Positions 25,454 to 33,116 of a stretch of 35,310 bases of DNA are shown one piece after another (the first letter of the stretch is position 1; the number at the start of each line of letters is the position of its first letter). Below the pieces are notes generated by a model, which made no database searches, was not told the DNA's origin, and worked only from the letters and a program-made list of their open reading frames with translations. The position numbers were made by a program, and so were the translations under genes. The DNA is from Gemmatimonadota bacterium (GTDB lineage: Bacteria > GCA-2686955): contig NYZA01000176.1 of assembly GCA_002686955.1 (NCBI GenBank), positions 1 through 35,310 of the forward strand, written 5' to 3'.

Positions 25454-25636
25454 ATGCCCCAGCGCTCTAACCCGCATTCCTCACCAACTTTCTGCTGTGG
25501 CGGCGCATCTCCGCACCCTGGCAGCACTTCCCCCCATTTCGCTTTGTGCGACGTGCAACCAGCACGCCTCAGCGCGAAACGGTGCGAAGCACCGCCGGGG
25601 CACGAATCTGCGCCCCCTCACGACGAAAGTTGGTGA
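25454..25636 (+). CDS. Leader ORF created by MITE insertion
   Basis: 60 residues, starting at the well-spaced AGGAGG/ATG, reading through the inserted element and ending at TGA 25634-25636, three bases before ATG 25640 of the radical SAM gene. Only the first five or six codons are ancestral; the rest (several Cys and His, 'FCCGGASPHPG') is MITE sequence without known function. Its arrangement would allow ribosomes loaded at the strong site to terminate and restart at 25640. The ORF itself is clear, the role is inference. Confidence 0.4.
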   Translation: MPQRSNPHSSPTFCCGGASPHPGSTSPHFALCDVQPARLSAKRCEAPPGHESAPPHDESW

Positions 25637-25646
25637 GAAATGCGGG
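25471..25646. repeat. MITE-like element inserted in the radical SAM gene's 5' end
   Basis: Terminal inverted repeats of 22 bases with one mismatch: CCCGCATTCCTCACCAACTT.. at 25471-25492 and its complement GAAAGTTGGTGAGAAATGCG.. at 25625-25646. They are flanked by direct repeats CTAA (25467-25470 and 25647-25650), as for a 4-bp target duplication, or TA within it. Interior ~130 bases without gene. Removing element plus one CTAA takes out exactly 180 bases, a multiple of three, and restores 'MPQRSNAPPSHTDVLLF' as a continuous start. Confidence 0.75.
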
Positions 25647-27082
25647 CTAACGCTCCCCCCTCCCACACCGACGTCTTGCTTTTCATGCCGCCGTACTGGG
25701 ACGTCTACGGTGATATCGACGTCCGCAAGATCGGATTCATCCTCCCCTCCCTGGGGGTGGCCTACGTCGCGAGCTACCTGAAGGGCAACGGGATCAAGGT
25801 CCGTCTGGTCGACGTGGCCTGCGCCATTCGGTCCGAGGAGGAGGTAGCGAGCACGATCAGGGAGCTCAGGCCGCGCATGGTCGGCATAACCGCGGTCACC
25901 GCCGGCATGCCGACGGTCCACCGAATCGCCCAGATCACGAAGCAGATCGACCCCGAGATCGTGGTGGTCGCGGGTGGCCCCCATCCCTCCGCCCTCCCCG
26001 CCGACACCCTCGAGGAGCCCGCCATCGACCTGGTCGTGGAGGGCGAAGGTGAGGTCCCGCTCTTGGAGCTCGCCCGCGGCACGAGCCCCGAGGCAGTGCC
26101 CGGTGTGACCTTTCGGGGACACGACGGCGGCATCGTCTCCGTGCCCCGGGGCCCACTGCTGGAGGACATGGACGCGCTCCCGGTCCCCCTCTTTGATCAC
26201 CTGCCCGTGCACGACTACGGATATCTGGTCCTGGGCAACGCGCTCCCGGTGCTCAGCGCCCGTGGCTGTCCCTTGCCCTGCACGTTTTGCGCCTCCACGG
26301 TGGTGAACCAGAGACGCTATCGGGCACGAAGTCCGGAGGCGTTCGCGGACGAGATCCGGTGGATTCACAGCCGCTTCGGGATCGATTCCTACGTCTTCTG
26401 CGACGACACGTTCACGCTGGATCAGAAGCGCACCGTCGCACTCTGTGAGGAGCTTCTACGCCTCGACTTTCCGATCCGCTGGTCCTGCATGATTCGAGCC
26501 GCGGGGCTGCGCAGATCCACCCTGGCCATCATGAAGCGGGCGGGGTGTCGCTTGGTCGAAATCGGCGCCGAGTCCGGAGACGAGGAGATCCTCGAGTCCA
26601 TCCAAAAAAAGACGAAGCTGCACGAGATTCGAACCACCGTCGATCGCGCCAAGGGCGTGGGTCTCTTGACCAATGCGTTTTTCATCCTCGGGCTCCCCGG
26701 GGAGACCCCGGAGACAGTAAAGCGAACCATCGACTTTGCGGCCAGCCTCCCCATTGATTTCGCGCAGTTCTCCATGTTCACTCCGCTGCCGGGGACCGCG
26801 TCCTGGGATCAGGTCGAGGAGTCCCCGGACATGGAGTGCATCGCCAATGATTGGAGCGATTTCTCCCGGTACCGAGGGGCCATCGTGAACTCGACCGCCC
26901 TTCCCGCGAGGGAGCTGGAGGCCCTTCATCGATCCGCCATTCGACGGTTCTACTTCCGTCCTGCGACCGCGTGGCGCTCCTTCCGTCGAATGGAGACCCT
27001 GGGGGACGTTCGACGGCTTCTCCACCAGGCCGCATCGGTGGCTAGGATGGCGCGCCTGCGCCGTCCGCAATCCGCCGGCTGA
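25640..27082 (+). CDS. B12-binding-domain radical SAM enzyme
   Basis: 480 residues. Residues 11-150 form a cobalamin-binding Rossmann-like domain ('DVLLFMPPYWDVYG', 'VVVAGGPHPSALP', 'IDLVVEGEGEVP'). The radical SAM centre is C210-x3-C214-x2-C217 (SARGCPLPCTFCAST), with 'EIGAESGDEEILESIQKK' and 'FFILGLPGETPETVKRT' as later SAM-binding motifs. Enzymes of this class do methylations or rearrangements on lipids, hopanoids, glycans and cofactors. ATG 25640 is the only start that keeps the first strand, and it lies inside a MITE repeat (TIR base A then TGCGGG); TGA 25634 blocks any earlier start in this frame. The downstream gene follows after 17 bases. Placement beside membrane and glycosyltransferase genes suggests a surface lipid or glycan substrate. 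Confidence 0.88.
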   Translation: MRANAPPSHTDVLLFMPPYWDVYGDIDVRKIGFILPSLGVAYVASYLKGNGIKVRLVDVACAIRSEEEVASTIRELRPRMVGITAVTAGMPTVHRIAQITKQIDPEIVVVAGGPHPSALPADTLEEPAIDLVVEGEGEVPLLELARGTSPEAVPGVTFRGHDGGIVSVPRGPLLEDMDALPVPLFDHLPVHDYGYLVLGNALPVLSARGCPLPCTFCASTVVNQRRYRARSPEAFADEIRWIHSRFGIDSYVFCDDTFTLDQKRTVALCEELLRLDFPIRWSCMIRAAGLRRSTLAIMKRAGCRLVEIGAESGDEEILESIQKKTKLHEIRTTVDRAKGVGLLTNAFFILGLPGETPETVKRTIDFAASLPIDFAQFSMFTPLPGTASWDQVEESPDMECIANDWSDFSRYRGAIVNSTALPARELEALHRSAIRRFYFRPATAWRSFRRMETLGDVRRLLHQAASVARMARLRRPQSAG

Positions 27083-27099
27083 ACAAGAGCCGCCGATCC

Positions 27100-28536
27100 A
27101 TGGGTGACCGACGGTTGTTCTGGGAGAAACGCAGGATTCTCTTCCTCTGGCTGGCCGTCGCGCTCATTCAGACCTTCTTGATCACCAACGGCACATTCGA
27201 GCTGATCGTGCCGGAGCGGATGGACCAGCTCTTCAACAGCATGCTGGCCCATCTACTGGAAGGCGATCTGGAAGTGGACTCGGGGGCCGTAGGCCCGGAG
27301 TTGATCCGAATCGATGGGCGACACCTCACCCACTTCGGCGTGCTCCCGGCTCTCCTGCGCCTCCCCGCACTGCTCTTCGTCGATCTGAAGGGCGCCCACC
27401 TCGCGAGGCTATCCTGTCTCATCGCTTCGATGGTCGGCTGCCTGGCGCTCCTGCTCTCCGCCACGAAAGTGTTGCGAGCCCGAGGAAAAGCGGGCTCCCT
27501 GACAGCGACGGCGTTTGTCGCCACTCTCTTACTGAGCGGCCCCACCATCTTCATGCTGGCCAGCGCCCCCGTCTACCACGAGCCGATACTGTGGGCGGCA
27601 TCCCTCGCCTTCTGGTTCAACTACATCTTGCTCGGGCGGCATCTCGACGGAAGGGTGGAATGGGGAGCGGAGCTCACGGCCCTGGGAGCGCTTGGATCGG
27701 CGGCGCTGCTGGCCCGCCCCAGCGTCGGCGCACCGCTTTGCCTGGTGGCGGCGCTGCTGGTCGTTCTCGATCTTCGCAGGATCTCCGGGCGCCGGATCGG
27801 AGGGTTTGGGCCGCGCGGGAAAGATCGCCATTTAGACGAGCTCCGGCCCCACGGAATCTGCGCCCTCCTCCTCTTGCTCGGCACCACGACCTTCGCCGCC
27901 GTAAACCACGGCCGTTTCGGCAACTTCTTCTCCGTCGCCGTCTACGACAACTACGAGCCCTTCTTGCTCGACCCGTCCTACCTTGACGTGGTGCGTGACC
28001 ACGGGGTGGTGAATCTGCGACGCTCGTGGTTATCCCTCATCTACTACCTGACCGGCTCGCTACCGCTACTGCACCGCCTGCTGGAGCACGCGGATACGGC
28101 CTACGGCCTGCCCGAGGGACCGCCCATGGGCATCGCCCTGATTGGAGGTTTGACGTTCGTGGCGGCCCTCGTCGGCGTGATTCGCGGCCTCCGGCCCCGT
28201 GCCTGGGCTGGAGCAGCGGACCTGGGAGTAGCGGCCCTCGGCCAGTCACTCTCGACGCTGGTGGTCTTGGGCTATTACTTCCTCGCCCCGCGCTACATCA
28301 TGGATATGTGGCCACTCGTCTGCCTCTGCGCACTGGTGGGCCTCTCCTGGTGTGTGGGATGGATCCAGTCACTGTCGCGGCCAAAGGCGGCGTCGGCCTT
28401 CCTGGTCGTGGTACTCCTGGGCTGCTTCTCCGTATGGCAGTCCATCGCGATCATGGCACGATACAAGACTCACTGGTACGCCATGGATGAGCATGCCCGG
28501 GGGTTCGTGGAGCGGTACTACCCGTGGCTGGAGTAG
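27100..28536 (+). CDS. Polytopic membrane protein, GT-C glycosyltransferase-like
   Basis: 478 residues with about 11 hydrophobic segments, starting 'ILFLWLAVALIQTFLI' (residues ~12-27) and ending 'AFLVVVLLGCFSVWQSIAIM' (~435-460). A large loop after the first helix carries 'PERMDQLFNSMLAHLLEGD' (~39-57), with acidic residues as in GT-C enzymes such as PMT or ArnT-type transferases. That supports a lipid-linked-sugar glycosyltransferase or related membrane protein, but no family motif is decisive. It starts 17 bases after the radical SAM gene, so an operon is likely, and ends two bases from the convergent dehydrogenase gene. Could also be an uncharacterised flippase-like protein. Confidence 0.65.
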   Translation: MGDRRLFWEKRRILFLWLAVALIQTFLITNGTFELIVPERMDQLFNSMLAHLLEGDLEVDSGAVGPELIRIDGRHLTHFGVLPALLRLPALLFVDLKGAHLARLSCLIASMVGCLALLLSATKVLRARGKAGSLTATAFVATLLLSGPTIFMLASAPVYHEPILWAASLAFWFNYILLGRHLDGRVEWGAELTALGALGSAALLARPSVGAPLCLVAALLVVLDLRRISGRRIGGFGPRGKDRHLDELRPHGICALLLLLGTTTFAAVNHGRFGNFFSVAVYDNYEPFLLDPSYLDVVRDHGVVNLRRSWLSLIYYLTGSLPLLHRLLEHADTAYGLPEGPPMGIALIGGLTFVAALVGVIRGLRPRAWAGAADLGVAALGQSLSTLVVLGYYFLAPRYIMDMWPLVCLCALVGLSWCVGWIQSLSRPKAASAFLVVVLLGCFSVWQSIAIMARYKTHWYAMDEHARGFVERYYPWLE

Positions 28537-28538
28537 CG

Positions 28539-29639
28539 TCACTCATCCGCGCCGGGAGTACTCCCCCCACCAAAAACGGTCACCTCTTCTCCGTTGGTCC
28601 GCGCCGATTCGTTGATCGCTTCGATGACCCTGGCGATCCGAACGCTGAGATGTCCACTGGAGAACGGACGCGCCCGGGTCTCCACACAGTCCAGAAAATG
28701 CTCGCACTCGAGGCGCAATGGCTCGGTTCTGGGGAGGGGAGGTGCGGTCAGGACGGACGAGCGGGCGACGGACTGGAACCCGAGAAACGAGGTGGGAAAC
28801 CACTCTTCGCCTCGTCCGAGCTCTTGGGGGCTCTTGAAAATGCGAATGGGCTGGTCGGGGGAGATGTCGTCGAACTCCAACATTCCACGGCTGCCGACGA
28901 TGGTGATCTTGCGGGTCTTGGTGGGGTGCAGCCAGGAGCAGTGCAAGTGGACCAGGGTCTGCCCGGGGTAGGTGGCGGTCGCAAAGAGCGCGTCCTCCCG
29001 GCCGGAGGTCAACCAGGCCCCCCCGTGGGCGGTGACGGAGAGCGGATCTGCCTCTAACCAGTACTGTGCAATCGACAGGTCCTGGGGAAGCAGGTCCCAA
29101 GCAACATTCACGTCGCTTCGGATCGGACCCGGATTGGTGCGGGTCATAGAGACATAATAAATGCGTCCGAGCCCCTCGATGTGTTCCTTGACGGCGCGAA
29201 CCGCCTCGTTGTAGAGGAAGACGTGCCCGACCATCAGGACGATGCCGCATGCTTCGGCGCGCTCGACCAGGAGAGCGCTCTGCCGAGAAGATGTCGTCAG
29301 GGGCTTCTCGATGAAGAGGTCCTTACCGCCGTCCATGGCACGGTGGGCGAGCTCGAAGTGGGTCGTGGCGGGGGTCGCAATGACGAGGGCTCGGGTGAGG
29401 GGGTCCGAGAGCGCCGCTTCGACTCCCGTGCTGATGCCCACACCCGGATAGAGCTCCTCCACCCGCTTCAGGCGGGCGGTGTCCGTGTCCACGACCCAGC
29501 GGAGGGTGGATCGGCCGGAGCCCTCGAAGCTCCGAATCAGGTTGGGGCCCCAGTATCCCGCCCCGACCACCGCCACACCGATGGTACCGGTCCGGGCGCC
29601 ACCCTCTTCATCGCGGACCGGGTCCGGGGATCGTTCCAT
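28539..29639 (-). CDS. Gfo/Idh/MocA-family sugar-nucleotide dehydrogenase
   Basis: 366 residues from ATG 29639; the ORF is open to 29717 but the added residues are not family-like. A Rossmann NAD(P) fold opens with VGAGYWG (25-31). 'ATPATTHFELAHRAMDGGKDLF' (split over ~88-109) leads to EKPL (111-114), the catalytic Lys motif of the family. 'MVGHVFLYNEAVRAVKEHI' and 'WDLLPQDLSIAQYWL' follow as usual for the WlbA-like subgroup that oxidises the 3-OH of UDP-GlcNAc-type uronic acids. It acts in the cytoplasm on sugar nucleotides. Neighbours GT2 and a DegT fragment fit amino-sugar biosynthesis, where a WlbA-type 3-keto product would be transaminated by a DegT enzyme. Exact substrate is inferred. 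Confidence 0.88.
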   Translation of the reverse strand: MERSPDPVRDEEGGARTGTIGVAVVGAGYWGPNLIRSFEGSGRSTLRWVVDTDTARLKRVEELYPGVGISTGVEAALSDPLTRALVIATPATTHFELAHRAMDGGKDLFIEKPLTTSSRQSALLVERAEACGIVLMVGHVFLYNEAVRAVKEHIEGLGRIYYVSMTRTNPGPIRSDVNVAWDLLPQDLSIAQYWLEADPLSVTAHGGAWLTSGREDALFATATYPGQTLVHLHCSWLHPTKTRKITIVGSRGMLEFDDISPDQPIRIFKSPQELGRGEEWFPTSFLGFQSVARSSVLTAPPLPRTEPLRLECEHFLDCVETRARPFSSGHLSVRIARVIEAINESARTNGEEVTVFGGGSTPGADE

Positions 29640-30052
29640 GCCCGAAGTATCGACAGGCGCGGGCCTGGGCGCAACCACCCGTCCCGTGGGTCGGGACGCG
29701 AGCCCTCTCGACGGCAACCGGCCAGAGACCCAGCCTCCGTTTCTCGCGATCTAGCCTGGATATCTGCGCGTGGCCGGCACTTCGCGCCGGTCCAGCCCGT
29801 GCGACACATTTCAATACGCGTACGCCCCACACCGGCACGAAGCACCCGCCGCGGGGGTCTCAGGCGTCTCAGCAGACTGGACACGACCTGACGAGAGAAG
29901 GGGGCTGGAGCTTCCCCGAGCGCGCCCCGCCCGATCGGCGCCGCCGGGCCGGCTCCGCGGCCGAACGAAGGGACGGGCCACCTTCCGCGGTCACCACTCC
30001 TCGGGGAATGCACCGAGCTCGATACGGCCCCCATCCCTCATGGACGGACTCC
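29640..30052. other. Divergent intergenic region
   Basis: About 410 bases between the dehydrogenase and GT2 genes; both promoters are expected here, but no convincing -10/-35 pair, operator or repeat was seen. Confidence 0.45.
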
Positions 30053-30829
30053 ATGCCCTATACTCGACCCGGGGATATTCCGACGGCCGGAGATCAGGTG
30101 TACCGAGACCTCTCCATAGTGGCGATCATTCCTGTGTGGAACGAGAAGGACAAGATCGCCACCGTGCTTCAACGCATTCCATCGGAGGTCGTGGACGAGG
30201 TGCTGGTCATCGACGACGGCAGCACGGACGGATCGGCGGAGATCTGCGGGAGCCTCGGGGCCACGGTCTTGCGCCACGAACGCTGCTCCGGCGTGGGAGC
30301 CAGCCTGCGGGACGGGTATGCGCACGCCACGGCGAAGGGATTCGACGTAGCGGTTGTCATGGCGGGCAACAACAAGGACGCCCCGGAGGAGATACCCAGG
30401 CTCCTGGACCCGATCGCGGAGGGGAGGGCGGACTTCGTGCAGGGCTCGCGCTACCTGGACGGCAAACGGGACATGGGTGCGATGCCTCTCTACCGGAGGC
30501 TGGCCACCCGTTTCCATCCCTGGCTCTTCTCCCGAATCTCAGGGGTCAGGGTCACCGAATCCACCAACGGATTCCGCGCGATACACTCCCGGGTCCTGGC
30601 AGACGAGCGATTGGAGCTAGGCGCGCCGGAGCTGGATGGCTACGGGCTGGAGCCCCATCTCTACCTGCGATCGATCCGACTCGGGTATCGAATCACGGAG
30701 GTTTCAGTGACCAAGCGCTACCCGCCCAGAGAGCTCGGACAGACGAAGATGCGCCCCATCCTGGATTGGTGGGCCATTCTGCGACCCCTTTTCAGTGGAG
30801 ATGGAGATATGGAGAGAGCCGGTGAGTGA
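30053..30829 (+). CDS. Family 2 glycosyltransferase (dolichyl-phosphate-sugar-synthase-like)
   Basis: 258 residues from ATG 30053 (an open frame back to 30008 adds unlike residues). GT-A fold: 'SIVAIIPVWNEKDKIATVL' (21-39), DDGSTDG (54-60) for nucleotide-sugar binding, 'FDVAVVMAGNNKDAPEEI' in place of the DxD region ('AGNNKD'), and a 'TNGFRAI' signature at ~179-185. Closest by style to DPM1/GtrB-type polyprenyl-phosphate glycosyltransferases, although no C-terminal membrane helix is seen, so it is likely a soluble or membrane-peripheral enzyme. It would add a sugar to a lipid carrier or glycan. The start of a DegT aminotransferase overlaps its stop (GTGAGTGA), so the two were translationally coupled. 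Confidence 0.88.
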   Translation: MPYTRPGDIPTAGDQVYRDLSIVAIIPVWNEKDKIATVLQRIPSEVVDEVLVIDDGSTDGSAEICGSLGATVLRHERCSGVGASLRDGYAHATAKGFDVAVVMAGNNKDAPEEIPRLLDPIAEGRADFVQGSRYLDGKRDMGAMPLYRRLATRFHPWLFSRISGVRVTESTNGFRAIHSRVLADERLELGAPELDGYGLEPHLYLRSIRLGYRITEVSVTKRYPPRELGQTKMRPILDWWAILRPLFSGDGDMERAGE

Positions 30830-30908
30830 GCGTCCCGAGAGGATGGAGGGCGAGTCGGTGCCGCTGGTCGACGTGGCCAGGCAGCACCGCCGACTTCGAG
30901 GGGAGTGA
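30822..30908 (+). pseudogene. DegT/DnrJ/EryC1 aminotransferase, only the first ~22-29 codons left
   Basis: From GTG 30822 (or ATG 30843) the frame reads SVPLVDVARQHRRLRGE and hits TGA at 30906. The pattern '[VI]P[FL]VDL.RQ...LR.EI' is the N-terminal signature of PLP-dependent sugar aminotransferases. The overlap with the GT2 stop supports a real operon gene. Right after GGGGAG (30900-30905) the sequence becomes a minus-strand FG-GAP fragment, so the rest of the gene has been displaced or lost. Confidence 0.65.
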
Positions 30909-31390
30909 CCTTCCCGGGTTTTTCGGACACCGAGGTTGAAGAGGGGAAGGGGGTGCCGTCGTGGTTGAAGGCGAAGACGGACGCTTCACCCGGTGCAGCG
31001 CTGACATGCCCGGCGGTAATGATCTCCATAGCACCGTTGAGATCGAGGTCGGCGATCGCGAATCCCGATTCCACGATTTCGTCGATGTCGATCGGCCAAC
31101 CGGGGAGCGGGGCGCCTTGACTATCGAGTAGGGTCAGGCCGCTTGCGTTGTATCCCCAGATCCAGGCGGTCGCGTGGAGAGCTTCGAGATGGCCGTCTCC
31201 GTCGACGTCGAATAGGGTGACCGCCGCGGTGACGACAACAGGTTGCCCAGAAGTCACTGGCCAACCAGGCAGCTCCTGTCCGTCGATGTCGACCGCGTGT
31301 ATCCTCCCAAGAGCCCCTTGCTCGTACTCGGCGAATACCGCTTCGATGACCCGGCCGCGCGTCGGGGTGGGCTCCATCCGTGCGAGTGGG
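30909..31390 (-). pseudogene. Internal fragment of a secreted FG-GAP/VCBS-repeat protein
   Basis: The minus-strand frame has two FG-GAP-like calcium loops, 'LFDVDGDGHLEALHATA' and 'IADLDLNGAMEIITAG', plus 'HAVDIDGQELPGWPVTSGQP' and 'SQGAPLPGWPIDIDEI', repeat linkers of this exported family. Both ends are broken: on the left at the DegT junction (~30906) and on the right at the end of the IS91 remnant (31405). Neither signal peptide nor C-terminus is present. Confidence 0.65.
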
Positions 31391-31404
31391 TCCACCGGAG
31401 GCAC

Positions 31405-32059
31405 TCAGGTACCTCGTCGCTTCCCCTGCGCGATCGGCCCCGCGGCCGATGCAGCGGCAAACTCCAGCTGGAGCTCGGGCTCCTCACCATCGGCACCCGA
31501 GTACACCCCGTCCAGCGCAAGGACGCGGAAGTGGAGGTTTACGCGCGGGTCGGAACCGAACCTCTGCTCGAACGTCACCGACCCGCACGCACTGGGGGTT
31601 GGGCACACCGAGCTGCCTCCCCTTCCGACGAAGCCAGGTGTAGATCGCTCCGTTGAACGTCCGCGGCACCACCCGCCGGAGCTTGGCGTCGAAGGGGAGG
31701 CTAAGCACCCACTGCCGTACGGGGACGTGTGGGAAGACGTGGTCGACGAGATGGGCGGCATGGTCGGCCATGCGGCGACCGGTACACGATGGGCAGAATC
31801 CACGACCCCGGCAAGAGAAAGGGCCAAGCCGATCGTGTCCACAGTCGTGGCAGTGAACACGTGCGATACCGTGACTGAAGATCCCGCAGGTAGGAAAAGA
31901 TCGGAGCTAATCCTTGACGAACCCCGGGAGCTCCCGATCACCGGCTTCGGTCCTTTCGAGGAAGGTCTCGAGGTGGCACTGAAGCACCCGATAGAGCACC
32001 GTGGTCTCGGGGTGCCGGGGACTGTAGAGCGGTCCGCATGAGGGCGCCAGGGACGACAT
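31405..32059 (-). mobile_element. IS91-family transposase remnant C, one nonsense and one frameshift
   Basis: From ATG 32059 the sequence reads 'RHPETTVLYRVLQCHLETFL', 'LPGFVKD', then TAG (31907-31909, where Glu/Gln is expected). It continues in the same frame through a zinc-binding region ('CHDCGHDRL', 'GFCPSCTGRRM') and 'VPVRQWVLSLPFDAKL', the trademark of IS91 transposases. Near 31594-31606 (a G5/GGG run) the good frame shifts by one to 'CGSVTFEQRFGSDPRVNLHF', then '(R)VLALDGVYSG' and 'AAASAAGPIAQGKRRGT'. The HUH motif reads HFR, so a metal-ligand His is lost. The catalytic Tyr region is missing. Inactive; the ends of the element were not found. Confidence 0.8.
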
Positions 32060-32500
32060 GGCGGACGGGTGTGCGCACGACTCGTGCTCGGTGAGCGCCA
32101 CCGGGGGAATGAGCTGCGCCCAGAAGGTCCGCGGACGGTGTACAGCCCTCTCTTGGCGCGTCTGCCGCGGCGCCCCGGCTCTGCCTGCGTTTCGGGCCGA
32201 GGGGCACGGGGAAGATAGCTGCTCGACCCGTGCTGGGTCAGCTCATGACGCTCCGCGGCCAGGGACCGTTTGACGGTGGACGCAGCCCCGGACCGAATTG
32301 GAGGCCACGGGTCCCCCTCTTGGATCAGTGGGGCAAGCTGGATACGGCCCTGGGATCGGAAACGGCGCAGCCCAGCATCGATCTGTGCGAATATGGAAGG
32401 CTGATCCTTTTTCGAGGATGCGACACACTGGATCCAGCATGAAAAGCCGGATCAGGTGAATCAGCATCTATTGGAGTGTTTTCAGGAGTGAATTTGCCCC
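32060..32500. other. Transition zone into the low-GC block
   Basis: About 440 bases with no recognised gene. GC is high up to ~32380 and falls visibly from there; the junction with the foreign block lies somewhere at 32380-32480. No inverted repeat or att-like duplication was spotted by eye. Confidence 0.45.
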
Positions 32501-33045
32501 ATGAAAGGTTTTCCCGCCGTCGTAAACAAAAGTAGCAAGGTGCTGATAGTGGCCACCTTCCCAAGTGCCGAATCGCTCAAAGTGAACTAGTATTACGCCA
32601 ATGTCACAAATCTCTTCTGGCCGCTGGCCTTTGCCGTGCTGGAAGGGACGGCTGATGAATCGGAAGCAGAGCGTTGGAATCCCGTTACACCCTATAAAGA
32701 AAAGACAGCATTTGCCTTAAAGCACGGCGCAGCCCTCTGGGATGTGCTGCGCTCCTGCGAGCGGAAGACCAGTGCCGACAAAGATATTCTGAAACCCAAA
32801 GCAAACAGCTTCAGCAGGCTCTATGCAAAACACCCTGGCCGAAGGCAGTCATGTTCCATGGAGGCGAAAAAAAACAGCCCCCGAAAAGTGTGGCCTGGCA
32901 TTATCAAAAACTGGTGGGCCTGTATGACACCCGCACATTCGGCACGCTGTATTCTTCGAGCGAAGCACATTGCGACCCAAGCGGATATGATTCCCTGTTT
33001 TCAAAGGAATACGACGACTGGAAGGCGATCCGGGCCCATCTTTGA
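32501..33045 (+). pseudogene. Decayed DNA-deoxyinosine (uracil-DNA-glycosylase family) glycosylase
   Basis: From ATG 32501 the frame reads 'KVLIVATFPSAESLKVN', TAG (32588-32590), 'YYANVTNLFWPLAF', and 'PYKEKTAFALKHGAALWDVL'. Intact relatives have 'SL...QYY.HP.N.FW', so the TAG is probably a CAG (Gln) to TAG change. Near 32835-32850 the good frame moves to 'AVMFHGGEKKQ', then ends 'LYSSSEAHCD...YDDWKAIRAHL' at 33045, where the family has a 'LPSTSPA' block followed by 'W..I...L'. So at least one nonsense, one frameshift and a damaged active-site loop. The ancestral enzyme removed hypoxanthine or uracil from DNA. It is probably from the same donor as the adjacent acyl-CoA synthetase gene: both are lower in GC than the rest of the window. 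Confidence 0.65.
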
Positions 33046-33116
33046 GACAGATTGCCAAGAATCCTCCCAGCCTGTAAATTGGGCGCCCAGTTTTCAAAAG
33101 CAACCGGAGACCGCAC

